Origin: an uncultured Bacteroidia bacterium
GTDB lineage: Bacteria > Bacteroidota > Bacteroidia > Bacteroidales > CAJPTX01
Assembly: GCA_938038735.1 (NCBI GenBank)
Contig: CALHSW010000027.1
Span: 1-15,669 of the forward strand
Length of the DNA stretch: 15,669 nucleotides
Direction: 5' to 3'
Shown: in pieces, positions 1 to 6,413 of the stretch
How the letters are laid out: every line of letters starts with the position of its first letter
How positions within the stretch are numbered: the stretch's first letter is position 1
Made by a program: the position numbers and the translations under genes
The notes under the pieces: model-generated
Databases searched by the model: none
What the model saw: the letters and a program-made list of their open reading frames with translations, nothing else
What the model was told of the DNA's origin: nothing

Positions 1-223
1 TGAGGACCGGATAGTAGTTGAGACTTTTGTCTTGAAGGAGCAGCTTTGCGTCCGGGCGATTGGCTCCGGCTCCTCCGTTTTTGGTAAAATATTCTGTGAG
101 GGCTTTGTCGATCTCAGCGTTAAGACTCTCCTGCTCCAGCTTATAGTCGAGTTTATAGGTCTTAAGCCAACCATTGACGAGGTCCGCTACATTGGGTTCT
201 ACAGACTGTACTTTACTCTTCAT
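1..223 (-). CDS. N-terminal part of a type I/IIG-like restriction-modification protein (partial at window edge)
   Basis: An open frame of 74 codons starts with ATG at 223-221 and runs off the left edge. It begins MKSKVQSVEPNVADLVNGWL. Further in it reads DYKLEQESLN (residues 26-35), then NRPDAKLLLQD (55-65), then YYPVL at the edge. In my memory this opening is typical of Bacteroidota DNA methylase or restriction proteins whose N-terminus carries a PD-(D/E)xK nuclease-like fold: Asp58 would be the motif aspartate, and an IEYK-type motif would follow just outside the window (the single remaining base is compatible with Ile). The sequence AGGAAC lies a few bases upstream of the ATG. The family is a recollection, not a search result; the methylase domain itself is not in view. 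It is transcribed away from the IS982 remnant and is not part of the large operon. Confidence 0.5.
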   Translation of the reverse strand, partial: MKSKVQSVEPNVADLVNGWLKTYKLDYKLEQESLNAEIDKALTEYFTKNGGAGANRPDAKLLLQDKSLNYYPVL

Positions 224-273
224 ATTTAAGTTCCTATTGAATGTCGTGATGTAGTGATACAACAATTCAACTC

Positions 274-281
274 CAAATGTA
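274..281 (-). promoter_or_regulatory. Candidate Bacteroidota-type -7 promoter element for the left-edge gene
   Basis: On the minus strand these bases read TACATTTG, a full match to the Bacteroidota -7 consensus TAnnTTTG. Transcription would begin about 45 bases before the ATG at 223. No convincing TTG-type -33 element lies at the usual distance upstream; that region falls in the end of the IS982 remnant. An 8-base match alone is weak. Confidence 0.3.
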
Positions 282-293
282 CTCAATTATTAC

Positions 294-312
294 GAATTCG
301 GCTTAAAGCAAA
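294..312 (+). repeat. Left terminal inverted repeat of the IS982 remnant
   Basis: The sequence GAATTCGGCTTAAAGCAAA pairs with the inverted copy at 626-644, with four mismatches in 19. Confidence 0.5.
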
Positions 313-429
313 TGGCATGAATGCGGAAAATAAACATAGCCCATTGAAAATCAACGCGCTACGCTTGGTGAGACGGGGAGTGTTCGTATTTTTATAGCTG
401 ATAATCAACAAAATATCAAACAGCCTCCC

Positions 430-678
430 ATGCCGAATGCGAATACAGTTGAAATCTACTACATGCTTGATGAGTTCTCCAAACTTTTCGACGCGGCCCT
501 GCACCCGCGGCATAGAAGCTTTTCCGGCTTCGTGGCCAACCTATGCAGCGACCTGATCGCCTACAGCTTCATCCCCAACAGGCCCAAGGTATACCTCGAG
601 AATGGGAGAGGGCGATACTTCAAGCTATACTTTAAACCGAATTTGCGTACTTTTGGGGATACTACCCCAATAGCTTAA
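430..678 (+). pseudogene. IS982-family transposase remnant: N-terminus fused in frame to C-terminus (82 codons)
   Basis: The ORF begins ATG at 430. Residues 5-22 (NTVEIYYMLDEFSKLFDA) resemble the start of IS982 transposases (pattern VTEIFYICDEFCKEF). Residues 25-53 (HPRHRSFSG, then LIAYSFIPNRPKV) resemble their extreme C-terminus (pattern HSRHRS..NF...L..AYCF..KP). The catalytic DDE core, about 200-240 residues in relatives, is missing with no frame break at the junction. The last 28 residues read through the right inverted repeat and are probably not native. There is no clear ribosome binding site. An 82-residue product is conceivable but could not transpose. Family assignment rests on remembered motifs at both ends agreeing with one family. 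Confidence 0.6.
626..644 (-). repeat. Right terminal inverted repeat of the IS982 remnant
   Basis: Read on the minus strand this is AAATTCGGTTTAAAGTATA, the inverted partner of 294-312. The transposase remnant ORF continues through it to a stop at 676-678. Confidence 0.5.
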
Positions 679-754
679 CTGTCTGCTGTCAGTCACCACT
701 CAGCTGTACAGCGTTTCCCTTTCCCCATAGCCATCAAAATGGCGCATTTCGAGG

Positions 755-794
755 AAAAAAATAGCCGTTGCGTCACCATGGACGCAACGGCTAT
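755..794 (-). terminator. Rho-independent terminator of the signalling/transport operon
   Basis: Bases 761-774 (ATAGCCGTTGCGTC) pair perfectly with 781-794 around a six-base loop. On the minus strand the 14-bp stem is followed at once by six T residues (755-760 on the plus strand are A). It lies about 20 bp after the stop of the last operon gene (814), so it most likely ends the whole minus-strand transcription unit. Confidence 0.9.
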
Positions 795-813
795 AGATTA
801 GACAATGAGAACT

Positions 814-1254
814 TTACTCTGCGTCAACTAGCGAAAGCATGCCGACGCCCATCCCCGCTTTACCATCCTTAAAGCTATAGAACAAATGGTACGCACCCGT
901 CTTTGAGCAAACCCAATCGATTGACTCATAGTCCGCGCCCGTCGCCTGATTGTACGTTGTCGCCATCAAACGGTTACTATCATAGAGCTCTAGTTTTAGC
1001 ACCCCATCGTAATCCGAGGAGCTGGCAATCGTGAAACGGTACTTGTTCCCCTTCTTCAGTATAATCGGGTAGCGTTGCACCGTTGGGGGATCCGACGCAT
1101 CGATGCGCACCTTGAAGTCGCGCAGATACGTTGCCTCAGGGCCTGCGATAGCACCACAAATATCCAGCAACTCATCCTCCGTCTGCGCCCACGTTGGCAT
1201 TGGCAATGCAAACAGCGCAGCTATTGTCAACAATACGATAATATGCCTCTTCAT
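814..1254 (-). CDS. Small secreted protein of unknown function (last gene of the operon)
   Basis: A 146-residue protein starts MKRHIIVLL and has a signal peptide (hydrophobic stretch, then TWAQ with probable cleavage after Ala), so it should be exported to the periplasm or beyond; no lipobox cysteine follows. The mature part appears as alternating short strands (KKGNKYRFTI, GVLKLELYDS, then GAYHLFYSF), suggesting a small beta-sandwich reminiscent of pre-peptidase C-terminal domains. Two cysteines (in LDICGA and WVCSK) could form a disulfide. I do not recognise the family. The ATG at 1254 is preferred over the in-frame GTG at 1260 because AGGAGG (1267-1262) sits 7 bases before the ATG but only 1 base before the GTG. 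That ribosome binding site overlaps the stop codon of the preceding lipoprotein gene, so translation is probably coupled. Confidence 0.8.
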   Translation of the reverse strand: MKRHIIVLLTIAALFALPMPTWAQTEDELLDICGAIAGPEATYLRDFKVRIDASDPPTVQRYPIILKKGNKYRFTIASSSDYDGVLKLELYDSNRLMATTYNQATGADYESIDWVCSKTGAYHLFYSFKDGKAGMGVGMLSLVDAE

Positions 1255-1265
1255 TTCCACGCCTC

Positions 1266-2174
1266 CTATTCGTTCTTCGATATCATTTCGTTACGCATCG
1301 AGATTATACGCCCCATAATCTCATCCATCAGCTCAGGCGAAGCCTCTATGAACTGCTTATCCTTTTGCACAAAGGTAATCTGTCCGTTCTCTTCCTTCAT
1401 CTCGGGCTCCCCCTTTTCATACGTTATCTTCACCTGATCGTAAAGGCCCTTCAAAGACTCTATTTTGTCCGCGAGGTCTTTGATGTTCGGATCCTGCTCA
1501 TACATCCGGAGCAACGGAAGTAGCGTCGCTATTACGATTTTCTGGTCAGCTACGGTCTCCGTCATCTGCGAACTCTTCGTTTGCTGCGCCACGCGGGATG
1601 CCAAGTACATCCCCTCGGTCCATACGCCCGCCACGATGACTATACTCAGCGACGAACGGTTCGTTTCCCTTAGGTATTTGTCAATGCCGTTGTAGCTCTG
1701 TTGCGAGATTACTATGAGCGAGTCAAGGCTCTCGTTGTTCGTTGCTAAACGCTTCAAGCTGGCGAAGTCAAAGAACTGTCCTACCTGAATGCCGTCGGCC
1801 AAGTCCTTGACTACCGATATGTAGCTGAGGACTTCCGATGTCTTCTCGTACATGTTGAGGTAGCCCAAGTCTGTACCGTAAAGCCCAAGACCCAAGGCCT
1901 TCTGAAAGTTCGTATTGAAGTTGGAGGCAGCCTTCGTGGGAATCATCAAATCCTTATCGAACGGCACCTTCAACCGCTTGATCAACGCTGCCGTCTCCAC
2001 TGGCGACGATATGTTCTCTACCATTTCGCCTATCACGCCCTCCTGCACCACAGGGGCTTTGTTCGCCAATGAATCGGGGATGTCAAAATCCGCATCAATC
2101 CCTGACCTTGAACACTGACTGCACCCTGGCAGCAACGCTACGCCAACCAGGACGATCAGTAAAACACCTTTCAT
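1266..2174 (-). CDS. Predicted lipoprotein of unknown function
   Basis: From the chosen start the product is 302 residues: MKGVLLIVLVGVALLPGC, a signal peptide ending in a lipobox (LLPGC), with Cys18 as the lipidation site. Lys and acidic residues are plentiful and no transmembrane segment follows. The mature protein looks mainly alpha-helical, with a Gly-rich turn (ALGLGLYGTDLGY) and a long charged C-terminal helix region. I do not recognise the family. A start at 2186 adds MRLR, but GAGGT lies five bases before the ATG at 2174 and nothing similar precedes 2186. It sits between the ABC transporter and a secreted protein, so a role as envelope partner of the transporter is a reasonable inference only. 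Inner- versus outer-membrane location cannot be decided from the sequence. Confidence 0.8.
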   Translation of the reverse strand: MKGVLLIVLVGVALLPGCSQCSRSGIDADFDIPDSLANKAPVVQEGVIGEMVENISSPVETAALIKRLKVPFDKDLMIPTKAASNFNTNFQKALGLGLYGTDLGYLNMYEKTSEVLSYISVVKDLADGIQVGQFFDFASLKRLATNNESLDSLIVISQQSYNGIDKYLRETNRSSLSIVIVAGVWTEGMYLASRVAQQTKSSQMTETVADQKIVIATLLPLLRMYEQDPNIKDLADKIESLKGLYDQVKITYEKGEPEMKEENGQITFVQKDKQFIEASPELMDEIMGRIISMRNEMISKNE

Positions 2175-2216
2175 TCTCAACCTCATAGCTGTCTACTCAA
2201 AATTTATTGTATCGCG

Positions 2217-5200
2217 CTAATGTACATCTTTTTTCCAAAACCGTTTGAACAAACTCCGTGCCTTGCCATTCACCCATTGCGCAAGGGTGCCGAGCTTACG
2301 TAGCACTTCGTAGTAGAGCATGATGTATAATACTATTGACATACTCCAAATCACTGCTAGGTTAAAGTAGTACGTATCAAAGTAATGCCCTGCGAAATAC
2401 TTCCTCGGCGCAAGGAAGTGCGACCGAAAATCAAAGAAGTTTCTTGGCAAGGGGTCTCGATATACAGGGTCGTACTGTTGCACTAGCTCGTCTTTATACT
2501 GTAGGATCTTATTCTTCTCAAAGACCTTCAACGCCAAATCGGAAATGCTCTCATTGTGGTACGCGGCCCGCTTCCCTTCGTAAAGGGCTGCATCGCTCTT
2601 CATGAGGTGCGTTACGATGGCATCGCGTCGCTGATTGTTCTCTTGAAAAATCTTACTGTAGTGGTCGTTCAGCTCCTCCAAGTAGCCCAGCGTCTCGTAG
2701 AGCGTCACCTCGCCTGCCTTGGATGGGTATAGCGAATCAAGGTAATTGTACGGTATTTCAGGGGCTGAGTAATTACTTTCCAAGAACAGTTCATGGTGCA
2801 GCACGGCCAACGCATCCGCCACCTTCCTTTTCACTTCCGCGCTATCTGTTTCGCCTAGGTGCTCTATGCAGTAGTTCACCCGTTTCTCCAGCTCCGGGAT
2901 GTAGTACACCGTTTTGTAGTTGGCGTTCCGCTCCGCCTTCTCTATCTCGTAGAAGTGCTTTTGGAATTCGTTATCCTTAAACTGTAGCACCACCAGCGCC
3001 TCATACCCCCACTTTGTAGGCATCAGTTCCGCTATCCCTGGGACCCTATTGAAACTCCCAACGGCACGGTTTAGCTTCTCAAATGAGAACATCGCGCCTG
3101 AAAGTATCATCATTGGAATCATCAGCAGCGGTATTACGATGTACACCGTCACTGCTGAGTTAAACGTGGCGGATATGTTTAATCCTATCAGGTTCGCGCA
3201 TACCGATGTTGAAAAGAGGATCAGCCAGTACTCTAGGTTTAATCCCCGAAGGTCCAAAATCGAATTCGCTATCAGCACGAACGTAATCGTCTGAATTGCT
3301 GATAGCACCAGCAGGATGAACACCTTACTCAGGAGGTACGACCCCCTGCTGAGGTTAAGATACTTCTCCCGTTTAAGAATCTTACGATCCTTGAATATCT
3401 CCTCCGCGCTGACCATCAACCCTATAAACAGGGCAACGATTAGCCCCATGAATATGTATATCGGGATGTTCTCGTTGTCACGAAAAACGTACACGTCGGA
3501 GTTAGGATCGGGAATGTACCGAATGACAAACGCCAAAATGAACGCCAGGATGGGGGTCTCTAGCAGGTTCAGTATAATATACTGACGATTACTCACCTTG
3601 GAGCTAACATCCCGTGCGGTGTAAATCAAGAACTGCTTAAACTTTGAGGGTAGGTTCAGCGTCTTGGGCGGTGGCACCTTTTGTTCCTCAACGTTGGCGG
3701 GATGTACCTCCTTGCGATAGCGTTCCTCCCAGCGGTTCGGTTGCACCTTGCGTTCGGTGGTATATCGCCCGAACTCATCCACCTCCCGCGCCTCTATAAT
3801 GTTGAATATAAGCTCTGGGTTAACGTTGCCGCACGTTGGACACTCCCCCACGTCGCTATTCACCTGCGCGTCGGCACGCTTAAAGTACATCACCGCCTCC
3901 ACGGGGTTTCCGCTATATATCAGGTAGCCCCCCGTGTCGAGAATCAGCATGTTGTCGAACATCTTGTAGATCTCCGACGATGGCTGGTGAATAACTACAA
4001 ATATCAGTTTCCCCTTGAGCGTCAGCTCCCGCAGGAGGTCCATGACGTTCTCTGAGTCTCGTGACGACAGCCCGGAGGTTGGTTCATCAACAAAGAGTAT
4101 CGACGGCTCTCGGATGAGCTCAAGCGCAATATTCAACCGCTTTCGCTGCCCCCCCGAAATCATCTTGTTGAGCGGCGACCCCACTTTCAAATCCTTCCGC
4201 TCTAGCAGCCCAAGGCTCAGCAACGTCTTGTCGACCAGCTCTTCGAGCTCCTCCTCGCTCTTATCCTTAAAGCAGAGCTTCGCGCTGTAGTATAGGTTTT
4301 GGAACACGGTCAGCTCCTCAATGAGCAAGTCATCCTGCGGGATGACTCCTATGGTTCCCTCTAGCGCCTCTGCGTCTTCGTAGAGGTCAAGCCCGTTGAT
4401 TTTCACGGACCCTTCCGATGGGCGACCTGATCCCGAAAGGGCATTGAGCAGCGTAGTCTTCCCCGCGCCGCTGGCACCCATAATGCCCACCAGCTTCCCG
4501 TGCTCCTCCTGAAACGAGATGTTGTGAAGCCCTATCGTTCCGTTCGGAAACCGAAAACTTAGGTTCTCCACTATGAACGATATCGGCGTAAGGCTTAGGT
4601 CGGCTAGGAAGTGCGACACCACATCGGTGTAGTACGCCGGTTTGCCCTTGGGAAGCTTGATGCTGCTCCCGCTGGCAAATAGGTATATCCGACGGCTATC
4701 AAGCGGCAATCCGTTTAGATAGATATCCTCATGGCCCGCGTAGCGGAGAAAGTAAAGATCCTCCGACTTCACCTGGAGGATAATCAGCGGGCTATCGAGC
4801 GCCTCTGTCGCTATGTACTTACACTCGCTGCTCGCTGGCGGCTCAGCGTCGATGAAAAGAATGCTGCTACGGTCAAGCTTCGCGGGGTCCTCCTCTTCTA
4901 CGAAAACTTTAATGTCATCGTACTCCTCTGCCTCAACCTTGAACACCTCGGCCACAGTGTCAATAATGCCCATACGCTGCTCGGAAAAATTCCGGTTCGT
5001 ATTCACGAGCTCAAACAGACGTAGTAGCACTACTACCTTCTGTTTCTGCGTTAGGGTCTTGTTGATTTTCTTGCAAATGCCGAGGATCCGCACGGAGTCC
5101 CGCACCGACGTCAACTTCTTCGCCCCCGACCGCTCCGCGGTGGAAGCCGCAAATTGATCGAACAGTGCCAAATATTCCCTTGCAGAGTCTGCGTTTATCT

Positions 5201-5315
5201 GTTGGAGCAAGAAAGTCTCCACGTACGCGCGCTCCTCCTCAGTCACGATGCCATCATCCTGCTTCGCGATTATCGCGAAGAGCTGCATCAATGCCCTAAG
5301 TATCTCTTCACTCAT
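2217..5315 (-). CDS. TerB-like / FHA-like / ABC ATPase / ABC-2 membrane fusion protein (ABCG-type transporter)
   Basis: This 1032-residue protein has four parts. Residues 1-135 resemble TerB (KQDDGIVTEEERAYV). Residues 150-240 look like a degenerate FHA domain (DIYLNGLPLD). Residues 245-480 are a complete ABC ATPase: Walker A GASGAGKTT (280-288), Q-loop Gln327, signature ISGGQ (386-390), Walker B ILFVDE (406-411), switch His443. The run SGGQRKRLNIALELI is typical of the ABCG/White type. A linker with CPTC (492-495) leads to membrane segments near 584-600, 620-637, 663-685, 693-712, 720-743 and 985-1003. Between the fifth and sixth lies a polar region of about 235 residues, much larger than the usual outer loop of ABCG proteins. 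One polypeptide holds one ATPase and one membrane domain, so it should work as a dimer. The substrate is unknown. It follows the SiaC-like gene by 85 bp and precedes a lipoprotein gene. Confidence 0.9.
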   Translation of the reverse strand: MSEEILRALMQLFAIIAKQDDGIVTEEERAYVETFLLQQINADSAREYLALFDQFAASTAERSGAKKLTSVRDSVRILGICKKINKTLTQKQKVVVLLRLFELVNTNRNFSEQRMGIIDTVAEVFKVEAEEYDDIKVFVEEEDPAKLDRSSILFIDAEPPASSECKYIATEALDSPLIILQVKSEDLYFLRYAGHEDIYLNGLPLDSRRIYLFASGSSIKLPKGKPAYYTDVVSHFLADLSLTPISFIVENLSFRFPNGTIGLHNISFQEEHGKLVGIMGASGAGKTTLLNALSGSGRPSEGSVKINGLDLYEDAEALEGTIGVIPQDDLLIEELTVFQNLYYSAKLCFKDKSEEELEELVDKTLLSLGLLERKDLKVGSPLNKMISGGQRKRLNIALELIREPSILFVDEPTSGLSSRDSENVMDLLRELTLKGKLIFVVIHQPSSEIYKMFDNMLILDTGGYLIYSGNPVEAVMYFKRADAQVNSDVGECPTCGNVNPELIFNIIEAREVDEFGRYTTERKVQPNRWEERYRKEVHPANVEEQKVPPPKTLNLPSKFKQFLIYTARDVSSKVSNRQYIILNLLETPILAFILAFVIRYIPDPNSDVYVFRDNENIPIYIFMGLIVALFIGLMVSAEEIFKDRKILKREKYLNLSRGSYLLSKVFILLVLSAIQTITFVLIANSILDLRGLNLEYWLILFSTSVCANLIGLNISATFNSAVTVYIVIPLLMIPMMILSGAMFSFEKLNRAVGSFNRVPGIAELMPTKWGYEALVVLQFKDNEFQKHFYEIEKAERNANYKTVYYIPELEKRVNYCIEHLGETDSAEVKRKVADALAVLHHELFLESNYSAPEIPYNYLDSLYPSKAGEVTLYETLGYLEELNDHYSKIFQENNQRRDAIVTHLMKSDAALYEGKRAAYHNESISDLALKVFEKNKILQYKDELVQQYDPVYRDPLPRNFFDFRSHFLAPRKYFAGHYFDTYYFNLAVIWSMSIVLYIMLYYEVLRKLGTLAQWVNGKARSLFKRFWKKDVH

Positions 5316-5400
5316 TCTCTCGTGCTAACCATTGTTTTTATCTCCCCCCGCAAAAGGAATCGCCGCATCCCATGCGAAAAAGCTGCGCAGCACCTCCGCG

Positions 5401-5784
5401 CTACGCTATCTCGTACGCCACCTGTTCAAATGGCACCCCCACAATCTCTGCGTACTCCTTGCCGGCCTCCTCCATGTCTTCGTCATCATCCGGAAAATAC
5501 CACCGTACCACCACCTCGTGCCCGCCGTCGTGTATCTCCTCCAGCTTCATCAGTATATCCAACAGCAGCTTAGAACTCGCCGTGTTAAAATACACCAACT
5601 TGAAGGCAAAGACCGTCTTGGCGTTGGGGCTTGCGGCGTACTCGTCGAGCCACGATAGCACGGGCGAGTAAAAGGCTGTCACATCCTCTGGCAACGACCT
5701 CCCCGATATCTCAAATATATCATTCGCAGCATCTAGCGTTACCGTCGGCGTGTCGTCCGTACCTAATATCTTTATCGTATCCAT
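5401..5784 (-). CDS. SiaC family (DUF1987) regulatory phosphoprotein
   Basis: This 127-residue cytosolic protein has the STAS-like pattern of the SiaC family: PTVTLDAANDIFEISGRSLP (13-32), then FKLVYFNTASSKLLLDIL (61-78), then VVVRWYFPDDDEDM. In Pseudomonas aeruginosa, SiaC is phosphorylated on Thr68 by SiaB and dephosphorylated by the PP2C phosphatase SiaA, and the unphosphorylated form binds a diguanylate cyclase (SiaD). Here the YFNT motif places its threonine at residue 68 as well. The two preceding genes encode a SiaB-like kinase and a PP2C phosphatase, so the complete switch is present. No GGDEF gene is in view; the next gene encodes an ABC transporter with regulatory N-terminal domains, which makes it a candidate partner (inference). 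Length matches the family. Confidence 0.9.
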   Translation of the reverse strand: MDTIKILGTDDTPTVTLDAANDIFEISGRSLPEDVTAFYSPVLSWLDEYAASPNAKTVFAFKLVYFNTASSKLLLDILMKLEEIHDGGHEVVVRWYFPDDDEDMEEAGKEYAEIVGVPFEQVAYEIA

Positions 5785-5812
5785 GTCAATTAACTCTTTT
5801 CCTTTACTTGCT

Positions 5813-6391
5813 CTACTTACGACTTATTGTTGATGTCAATGTGAAAAACTGGTGTCCCTCGTCTATCTCCATGAAATGGTATTCCAACGGATTCCCGGTC
5901 TTTCGTACTATGTCTATAAAACCAAGGCCCGCGCCACCCTTCTCCGATAGCGTACCCGCCCGCATCCGCTCCTTATAGAGTGTATTCAGGTCCTCCTTGC
6001 TCATGGCGTTTATCGTGTCAAGGCTTGCCTTTAGTTGCTCCACTTTGTTCTGCTCTACCAAATTGCCCGAGATCACATGGTAGCAATTCTCCCCACGGCT
6101 AACCAAAAATATACCCCGTCCTGCGTATTTATGGTCGGCAAGCCCAGGCGTATCTGCGTGTTTACTAACATTCTGCAGGCATTCCACCATCACGTGGAAC
6201 ACCTTGCGCTGTACTGACCCCTCCTCCTCCTCTTTCGCCATCTCCATCTCCGCGAGAGAGGTGAAAGCCTTGGTTATCTGGTGTGTTATCTCCCCCTCGT
6301 ACACTAGCGTGATCTCACGCTCCTGCATCTGTGAATACACGCCGTACACAAAATCTAGAAAGCCTTTCACTCCCTGCTTGTCTTCTAACAT
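5813..6391 (-). CDS. SiaB family protein kinase (GHKL-like, DUF6272)
   Basis: A 192-residue soluble protein without membrane segment. The N-box-like helix reads FHVMVECLQNVSKHAD (65-80, with Glu70, Asn74, His78), and a glycine-rich ATP-lid motif SEKGGAGLGFIDI lies at 149-161. Both are the signatures of GHKL-type ATPases in the SiaB/DUF6272 family, related in fold to anti-sigma-factor kinases such as RsbW and SpoIIAB. The expected role is phosphorylation of the SiaC-like protein encoded 28 bp downstream, opposed by the PP2C phosphatase encoded 22 bp upstream. GGAGGAG lies about ten bases before the ATG. It could also phosphorylate other targets; I see no phosphoacceptor histidine domain, so it is not a two-component kinase. 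Confidence 0.88.
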   Translation of the reverse strand: MLEDKQGVKGFLDFVYGVYSQMQEREITLVYEGEITHQITKAFTSLAEMEMAKEEEEGSVQRKVFHVMVECLQNVSKHADTPGLADHKYAGRGIFLVSRGENCYHVISGNLVEQNKVEQLKASLDTINAMSKEDLNTLYKERMRAGTLSEKGGAGLGFIDIVRKTGNPLEYHFMEIDEGHQFFTLTSTISRK

Positions 6392-6413
6392 CTGCTTCGC
6401 TCCTCCTCTCTTT

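Larger units (their letters stand above)
294..644 (+). mobile_element. Miniature (internally deleted) IS982-family element
   Basis: A segment of about 350 bp is bounded by an imperfect inverted repeat: left 294-312 reads GAATTCGGCTTAAAGCAAA, and the right copy 626-644 reads, on the minus strand, AAATTCGGTTTAAAGTATA (15 of 19 matching). Inside begins a plus-strand ORF joining the two ends of an IS982-type transposase. Full IS982 elements are about 1 kb, so roughly 700 bp of the centre appears deleted in frame. I could not find a target-site duplication, and the true ends may lie a few bases further out: TACG occurs next to both repeats, with a 2-base difference in spacing. This is a MITE-like or decaying copy, unable to move by itself. 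Confidence 0.55.

Noticed and set aside
283..513. Minus-strand 76-codon ORF.
   Set aside because: It is antisense to the IS982 transposase remnant, crosses the left inverted repeat and has no recognisable features.
1255..1260. GTG start two codons earlier for the small secreted protein.
   Set aside because: AGGAGG would be only one base away; the ATG at 1254 has the proper spacing.
5316..5400. Possible internal terminator before the ABC transporter (GCTGCGCAGC followed by T residues on the minus strand).
   Set aside because: The palindrome gives only a four-pair stem with a two-base loop, too weak to call.
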